Position numbers and translations under genes: made by a program. Shown piece by piece: positions 19,651 to 29,067 of a stretch of DNA of 64,000 nt. Origin of the DNA: Thalassotalea piscium (GTDB taxonomy: Bacteria > Pseudomonadota > Gammaproteobacteria > Enterobacterales > Alteromonadaceae); the NCBI RefSeq assembly GCF_030295935.1, contig NZ_AP027362.1, positions 2,852,001 to 2,916,000 on the forward strand, written 5' to 3'. The stretch's first letter is position 1. Every line of letters begins with the position of its first letter. Below the pieces are notes generated by a model, which saw only the letters and a program-made list of their open reading frames with translations, made no database searches and had not been told where the DNA came from.

Positions 19651-20658
19651 ATGATGTGGTTTAATAAATCTGCGCAAATTGAAAATAATACCATTGCAAA
19701 TACATTGACCGAGTTAGGTACTAATGGCGTTAATTTGTCGCTTGACGAACTAATGCGATACCAAAGTAAAAGTAGCTTAATCAATATAAAAGCAGTACGA
19801 AACCTACAGGGAAAGATGTCTGGTAACTACCTCGCACGCTCCAAAGGACGAGGTATGGAATTTGATGAAGTGCGTCATTACCAAACTGGTGACGACATTA
19901 GAGCAATCGACTGGCGTGTTACTGCCCGAACAGGTACAACACACACTAAGCTCTTTCGTGAGGAAATTGAAAGACCAGTGCAAATTATTACCGACCTCAG
20001 TCATAGTATGTTGTTTGGTTCAAAGTTATTATTTAAATCTGTACAAGCTGCACACATAGCAGCATTACTTGCATGGCATGCTAAAAGCAAAGGTGACCGC
20101 GTTGGTGGGATTGTTTTTAATCAAGCTTTACATACAGAATTAAAACCTCGTAGCCGTCAACAAGGTGTACTTCATTATTTAAATGCACTTATAAAAGTAC
20201 ACAAAGACAGCTTTATGAAACAGCAGTCTGAACACCAGAATACAAACTCAGATCTCTATTTTGAAGAAAACTGCTTGCGAGCTAGGCAAATAGCACTTCC
20301 TGGCAGTCTAGTGTACTTTATTACCGATGGGCATAACATTAATAACGAAGCTATTCGCCATTTAGCAAATATATCTAAACACTGTGAATTAGTTATGTGT
20401 TTACTTTCAGATCCGCTTGAGCACGAACTTCCAGAATGTAAAAGCCAATTAAATGTGAGTATTACTGATGGCAAAAACCGACAACAACTTACCTTAGGCG
20501 ATAATAGAACCGCTGAATTTTATCGTTATAAGGCTGAACTCTATAATAAAGAAATAGCGCAAGCACTAACAAAAGCGGGTGCAAGATTAATGCATTTCAG
20601 TGCCGGCTGCTCAATTGAAAACCAGTTAAAAGATGGGGTTGCCTCATGGACCCGTTAG
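19651..20658 (+). CDS. DUF58 domain protein of the MoxR/Bat operon
   Basis: 335 residues with the DUF58 signature GDDIRAIDWRVTARTG (about 86-101) followed by a vWA-like fold (TDLSHSM). DUF58 proteins accompany MoxR ATPases nearly everywhere and may be their adaptor or target; the biochemical role is unknown. It starts 34 bases after moxR and overlaps the next gene by 13 bases, so it belongs to the same transcript. Confidence 0.88.
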   Translation: MMWFNKSAQIENNTIANTLTELGTNGVNLSLDELMRYQSKSSLINIKAVRNLQGKMSGNYLARSKGRGMEFDEVRHYQTGDDIRAIDWRVTARTGTTHTKLFREEIERPVQIITDLSHSMLFGSKLLFKSVQAAHIAALLAWHAKSKGDRVGGIVFNQALHTELKPRSRQQGVLHYLNALIKVHKDSFMKQQSEHQNTNSDLYFEENCLRARQIALPGSLVYFITDGHNINNEAIRHLANISKHCELVMCLLSDPLEHELPECKSQLNVSITDGKNRQQLTLGDNRTAEFYRYKAELYNKEIAQALTKAGARLMHFSAGCSIENQLKDGVASWTR

Positions 20659-21125
20659 CCCAACTTAAAGATATTCATATTCCCGCAGAAGTTCATAACT
20701 ATCCTGTTGCTTATGGTTGGTGGATTTTACTCGCTGTCATTATTGTTTTAGTGGCTATATGCGTTAGCGCCTTGAAAAAACACAAGCGAAAAGTACAAGC
20801 AAAACGCGCTGCAATAAAACATTTATCAGGCCCTATTACCAACAATGATGAAATATTAACAACGCTAAAATGGGCGGCAACACACTATTTTCCAAGAGAT
20901 GCTATTGCCCAACTTTATGGCAAAGAACTTAATGATTTCATGTTAAAACAGCTCCCTGAAAAATATCACCAGAAATTTAACCAGCTTGCTGAACCAGGAC
21001 TAAATAGTCGTTATAAAGTTAATGAGAAAGTACTAGATAAAGACTTACTACAAGCCGCACTACTCTGGCTCAAGCATGCGCTTCCTGCTAATAATGGACA
21101 AAAAATAGGTGAGGAGATGTCATGA
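20646..21125 (+). CDS. DUF4381 membrane-anchored protein
   Basis: 159 residues with one transmembrane helix (about 24-43, WWILLAVIIVLVAICV) and a basic cytoplasmic region (KKHKRKVQAKRAA). It matches the DUF4381 family, found only between the DUF58 and vWA genes of these operons. It overlaps the DUF58 gene by 13 bases and the next gene by 4 (ATGA), showing translational coupling. Function unknown; probably a membrane partner of the vWA proteins. Confidence 0.85.
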   Translation: MDPLAQLKDIHIPAEVHNYPVAYGWWILLAVIIVLVAICVSALKKHKRKVQAKRAAIKHLSGPITNNDEILTTLKWAATHYFPRDAIAQLYGKELNDFMLKQLPEKYHQKFNQLAEPGLNSRYKVNEKVLDKDLLQAALLWLKHALPANNGQKIGEEMS

Positions 21126-22132
21126 TAAGTTTTGGATTTATCTGGGCATTAGTGCTGATCCCTTTACCTCTGCTTATTTACTGGCTACCAGCAAAGTCTT
21201 ATAAGGAACCTGCTTCACTCAAAATGCCAACATTAGTACCTGGTATTAAAACACAAACAGTAAACAATAGCCGTAGAAAAACACCACTATGGTTATTAGC
21301 CATTCTTTGGTTATTAATTGTATTTTCAGCCAGCCAGCCACAGTGGTTGGGCGATGCCATCAGTATACCTACTGAAGGAAGAGAAATGATGCTAGCCGTT
21401 GACCTTTCTGGCAGTATGCAAGTTGAAGACATGAACTTAAATGGTAGTACAGTCAACCGACTAGTAATGCTAAAGTCATTATTGGGCGACTTTATCGGAA
21501 GGCGTGTGGGTGATCGACTTGGTTTAATACTATTTGCCGATGATGCCTATATGCAAACACCTATGACCTACGATCGTAACACCGTACAGCAAATGTTAGA
21601 CGAAGCCGTTTTGGGGTTAGTGGGTAAACAAACAGCTATTGGTGATGCAATAGCGCTAGCTGTTAAACGCTTTGATGAAAAAAAAGAATCGAATCGTGTT
21701 TTATTATTACTAACCGATGGACAAAATACCGCTGGTAAAATAACGCCCGAACAAGCATTAGAACTTGCTGTTGCTAAAGAGATCACTATTTATACAGTAG
21801 GCATAGGGGCTGATGTAATGATTCAAAAGTCACTTTTTGGAGCAAGAAGAGTGAACCCTTCTAGCGATTTAGATGAAGACTCTCTCAAGCGTATGGCTGA
21901 ACAAACCAATGGCCAGTACTTTCGAGCACGTAGCAGTGAAGACATGAGCCAAATTTATCAACTGCTTGACCAATTAGAGCCAGTAGAACAAGACCAACAG
22001 CAAATGCGTCCACTAACTGCATTATTTTATTATCCTTTAGCACTCGCACTTTGCTTGGCTTTTGCTTATATTTTTTGGTTAAGTGCCGCCCAAAAATTTC
22101 GTTTTAAAAACCATCAGGAGGATTTAATATGA
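21122..22132 (+). CDS. von Willebrand factor A protein, BatA-type
   Basis: 336 residues: two N-terminal transmembrane helices (about 2-21 and 55-71), a vWA domain with an intact MIDAS motif DLSGS (94-98) and a later LTDGQNT, then a C-terminal helix (about 305-322). This is the BatA architecture, in which the vWA domain faces the periplasm and binds metal-dependent partners. It overlaps its neighbours by 4 bases on each side. Confidence 0.9.
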   Translation: MISFGFIWALVLIPLPLLIYWLPAKSYKEPASLKMPTLVPGIKTQTVNNSRRKTPLWLLAILWLLIVFSASQPQWLGDAISIPTEGREMMLAVDLSGSMQVEDMNLNGSTVNRLVMLKSLLGDFIGRRVGDRLGLILFADDAYMQTPMTYDRNTVQQMLDEAVLGLVGKQTAIGDAIALAVKRFDEKKESNRVLLLLTDGQNTAGKITPEQALELAVAKEITIYTVGIGADVMIQKSLFGARRVNPSSDLDEDSLKRMAEQTNGQYFRARSSEDMSQIYQLLDQLEPVEQDQQQMRPLTALFYYPLALALCLAFAYIFWLSAAQKFRFKNHQEDLI

Positions 22133-23973
22133 TTGCTGATTTTCATTTTATTCGTCCATGGTGGTTATTGGCTATTATTGTATTGATTATTGCTATACAA
22201 CTACTAAAGAAATATCGACTTAGTCAATCAGGCTGGCAACAATTACTACCCAAACATTTAGCTAGTGAGCTTATTGATAATAAACAAACTAACAAACAAC
22301 TGTCTTTAACGCTTCCGTTTATTATCGGTATATTAATAATTACCGCACTAGCAGGTCCTACATGGAAAAAGCTGCCTCAGCCTGTGTATCAAGTTGCTCG
22401 TGGCTCTGTTCTTGTTATGGATATGTCTTACTCAATGTATGCCACTGATATTGCACCAAATCGCTTAACGCGCGCCCGTTATAAAGCAATTGACTTACTT
22501 GAGCGTTTAAATGAAGGTGAAATTGGATTAATTGCCTATGCCGGTGACGCTTTTGTTATTAGCCCGTTAACTGAAGACATTAATAATATAAACCTATTAT
22601 TGCCCTCGCTCAGTCCAGACTTAATGCCTGAACTTGGCAGCAACCCTTACGCGGCGCTATCACTTGCTAACGAAATGCTTAACAATGCAGGTCATCTAAG
22701 TGGTGATATCTATTGGTTTACCGACGGTATTGATAATGCCGATATTCAAGATATTACGCAATGGTCGAGAAATCATCCACACCGTTTAAATATCCTTGGT
22801 ATTGGCACCCAAGCAGGCGCTCCAATAAAGTTAACCAACGGCGAACTAATGAAAGACGATAGTGGCGCTATTATTATACCCAAGTTAACCGTATCCGCGC
22901 TTCAAGGTGTTGCACAACGAGGCAATGGTAATTTTTCTACACTTGCTACTGACGATAGTGATATAAAGAAGCTTTTACATCAACCTCTTAACCGAGATAA
23001 AGAAAAGAAGTCTGATAATACTAAAAATAATGGTGACCAATGGCAGGAATTTGGCCCCTATCTGCTTTTATTGGTTATCCCGCTAATACTTGGCTATTTT
23101 AGACGAGGGAGTTTATTAGCTATCATACCTTTTTGCTTTTTCCTCACGCCAACTCAAAAGGCACATGCCAGTCTTTGGAATGATTTATGGAAAACAAAGG
23201 ATCAACAAGGTCAGCAACACTTCAAGGCACAAGAATATCAGCAAGCTGCTGAAAAGTTTATAGATCCTATGTGGCAAGGTAGTGCAGCATTCAAAGCAGG
23301 AAACTATGAAGAGGCGCTAAGTGCTTTCCAAAAAGTTGATACGCCAGCCTCGTTATACAACCAAGGAAATACACACGCTAAACTACAACAGTTTGAACAA
23401 GCAATTGACGCTTACAATAAAGTATTAGCACAGCAGCCTAATAATGAAGATGCAAAAGCCAACAAAGCATTGATTGAACAATTAATGAAACAGCAGGAGC
23501 AGCAAGAAAAAAATCAAGATCAACAAGACAATGATGATCAAGAAGGTAACGATCAACAAAGTGATCAAAACCAAAAAGATAACGAGCAAGGTAATCAAGC
23601 AGATAATTCTGAAAAAGACTCAGCTAAAAATGACAATCAAGCGTCACAAGATAACTCACAAAATGCGGAACAAAATAAAGAAGATCCGCAACAAGCTGAT
23701 CAAGAACCAAACGCTGCAGACAAATCGGAACAAGAGCAAAAAAACCAGCAGCAAGAAATAAGTCAAAAGCCTGAAAACGAAGAACCGCCTACAGAACAAA
23801 AAGCGGCAAACATAGCACAGGCACAACTTGATAAAGAAACTGAACAAAAGCATCAACAGATTTTAAACAAAGTAACTGATGATCCATATATGTTATTACG
23901 TAATAAAATGCAGCTTGAGTATCAAAAACGACGTCAAAGTTCAAGCCAATCAGGAGTTAAGAAAAAGTGGTAA
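22129..23973 (+). CDS. vWA and TPR protein, BatB-BatC fusion type
   Basis: 614 residues combining what are separate batB and batC genes elsewhere. Two N-terminal helices (about 10-28 and 62-76), a vWA domain with MIDAS DMSYS (98-102) and WFTDG, two hydrophobic segments around 310-345, TPR repeats (about 365-445, including SLYNQGNTHAKLQQFEQA) and then a Gln/Asn/Asp/Glu/Lys-rich tail (about 450-600) of very low complexity. The tail is probably a flexible periplasmic linker. It overlaps batD by 7 bases. Confidence 0.9.
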   Translation: MIADFHFIRPWWLLAIIVLIIAIQLLKKYRLSQSGWQQLLPKHLASELIDNKQTNKQLSLTLPFIIGILIITALAGPTWKKLPQPVYQVARGSVLVMDMSYSMYATDIAPNRLTRARYKAIDLLERLNEGEIGLIAYAGDAFVISPLTEDINNINLLLPSLSPDLMPELGSNPYAALSLANEMLNNAGHLSGDIYWFTDGIDNADIQDITQWSRNHPHRLNILGIGTQAGAPIKLTNGELMKDDSGAIIIPKLTVSALQGVAQRGNGNFSTLATDDSDIKKLLHQPLNRDKEKKSDNTKNNGDQWQEFGPYLLLLVIPLILGYFRRGSLLAIIPFCFFLTPTQKAHASLWNDLWKTKDQQGQQHFKAQEYQQAAEKFIDPMWQGSAAFKAGNYEEALSAFQKVDTPASLYNQGNTHAKLQQFEQAIDAYNKVLAQQPNNEDAKANKALIEQLMKQQEQQEKNQDQQDNDDQEGNDQQSDQNQKDNEQGNQADNSEKDSAKNDNQASQDNSQNAEQNKEDPQQADQEPNAADKSEQEQKNQQQEISQKPENEEPPTEQKAANIAQAQLDKETEQKHQQILNKVTDDPYMLLRNKMQLEYQKRRQSSSQSGVKKKW

Positions 23974-25628
23974 AACGTATTTTTTGTCTTTTAAGTTTTC
24001 TTATTTGTTTAGAAGCAAACGCGTTGACTGAAGTGATTGCCTCAGTCGATAAAAACCCGGTAATTATGAATGAATCCTTCGTGTTAACCATTACCGCAGA
24101 TGACGACGTAGACTCGAATGCCCTCGATACCAGTGCATTACTCAATGACTTCGTTGTAGGGCGTACTTCAGTGAGCTCCCAAACAAGTATGGTTAACTTT
24201 AACACCTCACGTTTAACAAAGTGGACTACCGTTTTAATTGCTAAAAAAGAAGGCACTTATACGATCCCTGCTTTTAGTATTGAAGGGCAAAAAACAAAGC
24301 CAATCACTTTAACCGTAGTATCACCATCAAACTCAACAGTTAGTGGACAACAAGACTTATTTATTACCAATGATATATCTTCTAATGAAGTATTTGTTCA
24401 GCAACAACTCACCTTAAAAGTTAAGCTACACTTCTCTGCGGAGCTTAAACGAGGAAGCTTAAGTGAACCATCGTTAGCAGGAGCAAGTATTGCTCAAATC
24501 GGTAAAGATATAGAAAATGAAACCATTATAAATGGTCGTCGTTACCGTGTTATTGAACGAACTTATGCAATTAGTCCGCAACAAAGTGGTGAGTTTACCA
24601 TTAAGTCTCCGGTTTTTTCTGGCGAAGTAATGCAACCCTCTACCCGCCGCAGTAACTTTTTAAGCTTCGCTGAAACAAAGCCAGTCAGTGTCATTGGTGA
24701 AGAAATTTCTATTTCAGTAAAACCTATCCCTATAGATTATCAAGGCGTATGGCTCCCCAGTGAGTTAATTGCACTTCATCAAGAATGGCAACCTAGTCCT
24801 GAAGACTTTAAAGCAGGAGAGCCAATCACTCGCGTCTTAACACTAACTGCGGCTGGCTTATCGAAAGATCAATTACCCCTGATAGATATGGAAATGCCTG
24901 CAGGACTTAAAGTTTATCCAGATCAAGCAGAATTACATACTGGCATTAATAATAATCGCCTTGTTAGCCAAAAAGTAAGAAACTTTGCGATCGTTGCCAG
25001 TAAGCCTGGTACTTATCTATTGCCCGAAATTAGTATTCCATGGTGGAATACTAAAACTAACAGAATTGAGCATGCCACAATACCAGCAGAGCGCATTACT
25101 ATAGCCCCTAACGCAGAAGCAACTTCAAACATTACACCAAGCAAACCTTCTACTGATGCACTAACACCTTTAGCTCAGCCATCACCCACAACAATAATTA
25201 TTGAGAAATCGCCATGGTTACAATGGTTATTTCTAGGCCTTTGGTTATTAACCTGTGTTGCTTGGTGGATTTCTGCTAAAAGAAATCGTTTGTTAAAAAC
25301 ACCTAAAACATTACCTCGTAAATCTAATGATATCTATCTAGCCTTGCTAGCTGCTGCAAAGAAAAAAGATACAAAAGCAACAATTGAGTTAATCATACCT
25401 TGGTATAACCAATTGACTTCAAAACAATTGTCAACACTATCTGACGTTAGCCAACACGTTAATAATATAGAGTTTGAGCAAGCTATCTCAGAATTACAAC
25501 AATCTGCTTATGGTAAAACACCAAGTGAATACAATAGTGATAAACTATTAAACCTTATACAAACTATTAACAAAAATAATATTTCATCAACTAAACCCAC
25601 ACACACCGAGTTCACCTTGAATCCATAG
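23967..25628 (+). CDS. BatD-like membrane protein
   Basis: 553 residues: a signal peptide (1-19, ICLEANA), a long periplasmic part of immunoglobulin-like beta domains (about 20-390), a transmembrane helix (about 411-430) and a cytoplasmic tail. This is the BatD (aerotolerance) family. The start codon is GTG at 23967, with AGGAG about 10 bases before it, overlapping the previous stop; no earlier in-frame ATG fits. It is the last gene of the moxR operon. In Bacteroides Bat proteins affect oxygen tolerance; the role in gammaproteobacteria is not settled. Confidence 0.85.
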   Translation: MVKRIFCLLSFLICLEANALTEVIASVDKNPVIMNESFVLTITADDDVDSNALDTSALLNDFVVGRTSVSSQTSMVNFNTSRLTKWTTVLIAKKEGTYTIPAFSIEGQKTKPITLTVVSPSNSTVSGQQDLFITNDISSNEVFVQQQLTLKVKLHFSAELKRGSLSEPSLAGASIAQIGKDIENETIINGRRYRVIERTYAISPQQSGEFTIKSPVFSGEVMQPSTRRSNFLSFAETKPVSVIGEEISISVKPIPIDYQGVWLPSELIALHQEWQPSPEDFKAGEPITRVLTLTAAGLSKDQLPLIDMEMPAGLKVYPDQAELHTGINNNRLVSQKVRNFAIVASKPGTYLLPEISIPWWNTKTNRIEHATIPAERITIAPNAEATSNITPSKPSTDALTPLAQPSPTTIIIEKSPWLQWLFLGLWLLTCVAWWISAKRNRLLKTPKTLPRKSNDIYLALLAAAKKKDTKATIELIIPWYNQLTSKQLSTLSDVSQHVNNIEFEQAISELQQSAYGKTPSEYNSDKLLNLIQTINKNNISSTKPTHTEFTLNP

Positions 25629-25686
25629 GCCGAGCTAATAACTACTACTAACTGCTACGCTTAGTATGTTTTAAAAACGCTATGCT

Positions 25687-25734
25687 ATACCATTCCGTAT
25701 AAAGGGGAGAACACCTTCTTTTACGGATTGGTAT
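25687..25734. repeat. Inverted repeat with ATACC...GGTAT ends
   Basis: ATACCATTCCGTA (25687-25699) and TACGGATTGGTAT (25722-25734) are a 13-bp inverted repeat with one mismatch around a 22-nt loop. It shares the ATACCA/TTGGTAT termini with the 212-bp repeat family but has an unrelated interior. It lies 58 bases after the batD stop and 40 bases before a repeat copy, so it may also act as the operon terminator. Confidence 0.6.
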
Positions 25735-25774
25735 TAGTCTGTTTAACTTTGGGTTATAAACGTTTGATGTAATA

Positions 25775-25936
25775 ATACCAATCTCACTAATTATGTGATC
25801 ATTTCTACTGGTTAAAACAATCAACTACTGCGTTATTTATTTTATAATTAGAACAACTAGTTATGAAAATAAATGCCTTGTATTTGACTGTTTTCACTGC
25901 GTATAAAATAGGTCACTTAATTAATGAAACTGGTAT
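25775..25936. repeat. 162-bp copy of the intergenic repeat, 50-bp internal deletion
   Basis: Begins ATACCAATCTCACTAA and ends TTAATTAATGAAACTGGTAT, the reverse orientation of copy 1 (1731-1942). Compared with the copy at 36601-36812 it lacks exactly 50 bp between TTTTATAATTA and GAACAACTAGTTATG; elsewhere the two are nearly identical. It lies between the end of the moxR/bat operon and the sigma factor gene. With the hairpin at 25687-25734 it fills most of this 424-bp gene-free stretch. Confidence 0.85.
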
Positions 25937-26052
25937 AACTTTACATACTCCTGTCAGAGAATATTTAAATTAATAAAAATTAAATCGACGAAGCGAAATT
26001 TAAATCAGCTAGCACAGGTCTTTTAATTTATAGCAAGGCAACGCAAAAATTT

Positions 26053-26568
26053 ATGGCCTCAAAACAAACGCGATACGAAGCATTAGTTAATGCGCTACAT
26101 GGTGATATCTTTCGCTATGCATACTGGCTTACGCATGATAAACACATAGCTGAAGATTTAGTCCAAGAAACTTTTTTAAGAGCATGGAGAGCTCTAGACT
26201 CTCTCAAAGATGAACAAGCAGCTAAGTCTTGGTTAATTACTATTCTACGTCGTGAAAATGCAAGAAGGTTTGAACGAAAACGTTTAGATATGAGTGACTA
26301 TGAAGAATCTGCAATTACTGATACTCAAACACTCGGGCATGAACAAGAGATTGAGAACCATTGGCTAAGAGAAAAAATAGCAAAAATGCCTGAAGAGTAT
26401 CGAGAACCATTAGTATTACAGGTGATTGGAGGGTTTAGCGGTGAAGAAATTGCCCAACTACTTACGCTTAACAAAAATACCGTTATGACGCGTCTATATA
26501 GGGCTCGTATGCAATTAAAAGATGCACTTGAACAAGAACCAGACAGAAGGGGTCAATATAATGGATGA
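26053..26568 (+). CDS. ECF-type RNA polymerase sigma factor
   Basis: A 171-residue sigma-70-family factor with only regions 2 and 4. Region 2 (about 12-72) includes DIFRYAYWLTHD and EDLVQETFLRAWRAL. Region 4 (about 115-165) has LQVIGGFSGEEIAQLL and the helix-turn-helix NKNTVMTRLYRARMQL. The next gene overlaps its end by 8 bases and encodes a DUF3379 membrane protein, the usual partner in Vibrio and Shewanella, probably its anti-sigma factor. The regulon is unknown. Confidence 0.92.
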   Translation: MASKQTRYEALVNALHGDIFRYAYWLTHDKHIAEDLVQETFLRAWRALDSLKDEQAAKSWLITILRRENARRFERKRLDMSDYEESAITDTQTLGHEQEIENHWLREKIAKMPEEYREPLVLQVIGGFSGEEIAQLLTLNKNTVMTRLYRARMQLKDALEQEPDRRGQYNG

Positions 26569-27274
26569 TTTGCGATTTAGACGCAGCTTGTTTGCAGATC
26601 CAACCAATGATGATGATGAGCAATTAACCGCCCTATCAGCAGACCCTGCAAAAAAGAAACTCGCGCAAGAAGTAAACGCACTGGATGAGAAAATTTTCAG
26701 CGCCCTTAATGTGCCAGTACCTGATGGTCTAGCGCAAAAATTACTACTTAAACAAACGCTAGCAAGCCATCAGCATAAAAAGCGAAAGACCCGTATACAA
26801 TTTGCTTTAGCCGCGTCAGTAATGCTAACCCTTGGTGTAACCTTTAGTTTAATGCAATTTTCCCATGCCTATAAATCGATTAGTGATTATGCACTTGCCC
26901 ATGTTGCTCACGAGGAAAAATTTTTTAACAACAATGACATCGCCCGAGTAAACTTAGTAAATTTAAATCAAAAAATGGCATCATTTAATGCGACCTTTAC
27001 TGATGACTTAGGGGAGTTAATTGCAGCTAACTTTTGCAAGTTTGACGGGATTAAAAGTTTACATTTAGTTTTCAAAGGAAAAACCAGCCCTATTACTATA
27101 TTTGTTGTACCTAATAATGAATATTTAAACTTAAATAACCACTTTGAAAGTGAAACAATGCAAGGGTTGGTAAGTACTTACAAAAATAATAACGTTATTA
27201 TTGTAGGTAATAAAAGCGAGCCATTGAAAAATTGGCAAGCAAAAATCAATCAAAAAATACGTTGGTCTACTTAA
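26561..27274 (+). CDS. DUF3379 membrane protein, probable anti-sigma partner
   Basis: 237 residues from ATG 26561, chosen because AAGGGG precedes it by 8 bases and family similarity begins at MDDLRFRRSLFADP; a frame open 39 bases further upstream is not needed. A cytoplasmic N-terminal part (about 1-85), one transmembrane helix (about 87-107, IQFALAASVMLTLGVTFSL) and a periplasmic C-terminal domain fit an anti-sigma topology. The gene overlaps the sigma factor gene by 8 bases. The anti-sigma role is inferred from gene pairing, not from a known binding motif. Confidence 0.75.
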   Translation: MDDLRFRRSLFADPTNDDDEQLTALSADPAKKKLAQEVNALDEKIFSALNVPVPDGLAQKLLLKQTLASHQHKKRKTRIQFALAASVMLTLGVTFSLMQFSHAYKSISDYALAHVAHEEKFFNNNDIARVNLVNLNQKMASFNATFTDDLGELIAANFCKFDGIKSLHLVFKGKTSPITIFVVPNNEYLNLNNHFESETMQGLVSTYKNNNVIIVGNKSEPLKNWQAKINQKIRWST

Positions 27275-27318
27275 AATTAAAATAAAAAGCCCCGTTATAA
27301 TAATACTATAACGGGGCT
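27272..27318 (-). terminator. Rho-independent terminator of putP
   Basis: AGCCCCGTTATA (27288-27299) and TATAACGGGGCT (27307-27318) form a perfect 12-bp stem with a 7-nt loop. Reading the minus strand, a T-rich run follows, 22 bases after the putP stop. It probably also stops transcripts from the convergent sigma operon. Confidence 0.9.
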
Positions 27319-27340
27319 AGTAGCTCAGTACTTATACTTT

Positions 27341-28825
27341 TTAATGATGCTCTAAAACACGTTCAAAAGTTGCTTCCATTTCCGCATCTGGTTTATAAGT
27401 TAATTTACTCACAATAACCACGGTTAAGAATGATAAAATAAACCCAGGCACAATCTCGTATAACGTTGAGCTTAGAGACTGGCCATTAATTGTAAATGGC
27501 GCATAAATCCAAAATAAAACGGTTAGCGCTCCAACAATCATTCCAGCTAATGCACCGTTTCTATTCATTTTCTTCCAATGAAGACTTAAAATAACAACAG
27601 GTCCAAATGCAGCCCCAAAGCCTGCCCAAGCATTACTAACAAGTGTTAAAATAGAGCTATTCCGATCAAAGGCTAGCATTACAGCAACAACCGCCACTAA
27701 CAACACCGATAAGCGACCAACGCGTACTAATTGTTTTTCTGAAGCTGACTTATTGAAGAATGCTTGGTAGAAGTCACCTGTTAATGAGCTTGAAGTAACT
27801 AATAACTGTGAAGATATTGTACTCATAATTGCAGCTAATATTGCGGCTAATAAAAAGCCGGCAATAAATGGATGAAATAATAACTGGGATAATAAAATAA
27901 ATATCGTTTCAGCGTCATTAAGTGAAGCCCCAGTTTTTGCAATATAGGCAATACCGACAAAACCAGTAGCTACTGCGCCACAGATAGACACTATCATCCA
28001 GCTCATGCCTATTCTTCTTGCTGTTGGTATGTCTTTAATTGAACGAATCGCCATAAACCGCACAATAATATGTGGTTGGCCGAAATAACCTAAGCCCCAA
28101 GCCATTGCAGATAAAATACCAATAAAACCAACGCCATTAAATAAGTGAAGTAAGGTAGGATCTATTTGTTCAACACTTTGTTGTACTGCCCCAATTCCGC
28201 CTATATCAAATATAGCAACAACCGGTACTAATACTAAGGCGACAAACATAATACAGCCCTGTACAAAATCAGTTAAACTCACTGCTAAAAAGCCACCAAA
28301 AAGCGTATAAAGAACAACAACCCCAGCAGTGATATAAAGCCCTAAATTGTAATCTAAGCCAAACGAACTCTCGAAAAGCTTACCGCCAGCAACAACACCT
28401 GAAGATGTATAAAGCGTAAAAAAGATAATAATAACAACAGAAGAAACCAGTCGTAACATTCTACTACGATCTTTAAAGCGATTTTCAAAATAGTCAGGCA
28501 AAGTAATAGAGTTGTTAGCTACTTCTGTATAAGTTCTTAGCCTTGGCGCTACGATTAAATAATTTAAATAAGCACCGGCTACCAAGCCAACAGCTATCCA
28601 AGTACTACTTAAGCCGGTTAAGTACATTGCACCGGGCAATCCCATTAACATCCAACCGCTCATGTCTGAGGCACCAGCAGAAAGCGCGGTAACACCGGGA
28701 CTTAAGTTTCGACCGCCAAGCATAAATCCTGCAACGTCACTTGTGGATTTGTTATAAGCGTACCAGCCTATACCGAGCATAGTGATAAAATAAAGTGCTA
28801 AAGCAATAAATGTAGCAAGGGTCAA
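27341..28825 (-). CDS. putP: Sodium/proline symporter
   Basis: SSS-family secondary transporter that takes up proline with Na+. The 494-residue protein is almost wholly hydrophobic with about thirteen helices, and shows the family segments GGRNLSPGVTALSAGASDMSG (GWMLMGLPG follows) near the N-terminus and ILAAIMSTISSQLLVTSS in the Na+-site region. Length and these motifs match PutP well. It stands alone; no putA lies nearby. A perfect 13-bp inverted repeat sits 25 bp before its start. Confidence 0.93.
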   Translation of the reverse strand: MTLATFIALALYFITMLGIGWYAYNKSTSDVAGFMLGGRNLSPGVTALSAGASDMSGWMLMGLPGAMYLTGLSSTWIAVGLVAGAYLNYLIVAPRLRTYTEVANNSITLPDYFENRFKDRSRMLRLVSSVVIIIFFTLYTSSGVVAGGKLFESSFGLDYNLGLYITAGVVVLYTLFGGFLAVSLTDFVQGCIMFVALVLVPVVAIFDIGGIGAVQQSVEQIDPTLLHLFNGVGFIGILSAMAWGLGYFGQPHIIVRFMAIRSIKDIPTARRIGMSWMIVSICGAVATGFVGIAYIAKTGASLNDAETIFILLSQLLFHPFIAGFLLAAILAAIMSTISSQLLVTSSSLTGDFYQAFFNKSASEKQLVRVGRLSVLLVAVVAVMLAFDRNSSILTLVSNAWAGFGAAFGPVVILSLHWKKMNRNGALAGMIVGALTVLFWIYAPFTINGQSLSSTLYEIVPGFILSFLTVVIVSKLTYKPDAEMEATFERVLEHH

Positions 28826-28849
28826 TGAAACCTCCTAAACAATAACTAC

Positions 28850-28879
28850 AATAACATTATTAGTATTAATAATGTTATT
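28850..28879 (-). promoter_or_regulatory. Perfect 13-bp inverted repeat upstream of putP
   Basis: AATAACATTATTA (28850-28862) and TAATAATGTTATT (28867-28879) are perfect inverted repeats with a 4-nt spacer. The element ends 25 bp before the putP start codon on the putP side of the divergent region. It has no T run and is badly placed for a terminator, so an operator is more likely. The regulator is unknown. Confidence 0.5.
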
Positions 28880-29067
28880 ACAGTAAATAAAAGAAATAAG
28901 TGTAAACTAAACGCTATAATAATGAAAACTGGCTTTTTACTTAGCCAAGTAAATAGTCATAACAATACCAGTAAAATAGATATATTGATAAGATGAAAGA
29001 TAAAAATTAATGGAATTAACTCTCTTTTTGAAATATATTAAAAAAGTTAAAATAATCAGGATGCTAT

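Noticed and set aside
23531-23856. Plus and minus frames inside the low-complexity tail of the BatB-BatC fusion gene
   Set aside because: Lys/Ile-rich or Phe/Leu-rich shadow translations of a CAA/GAA-rich coding region.
25629-26052. Possible small gene in the bat / sigma-factor gap
   Set aside because: The gap is filled by the 48-bp palindrome and a repeat copy; no frame with start signal and plausible composition was found.
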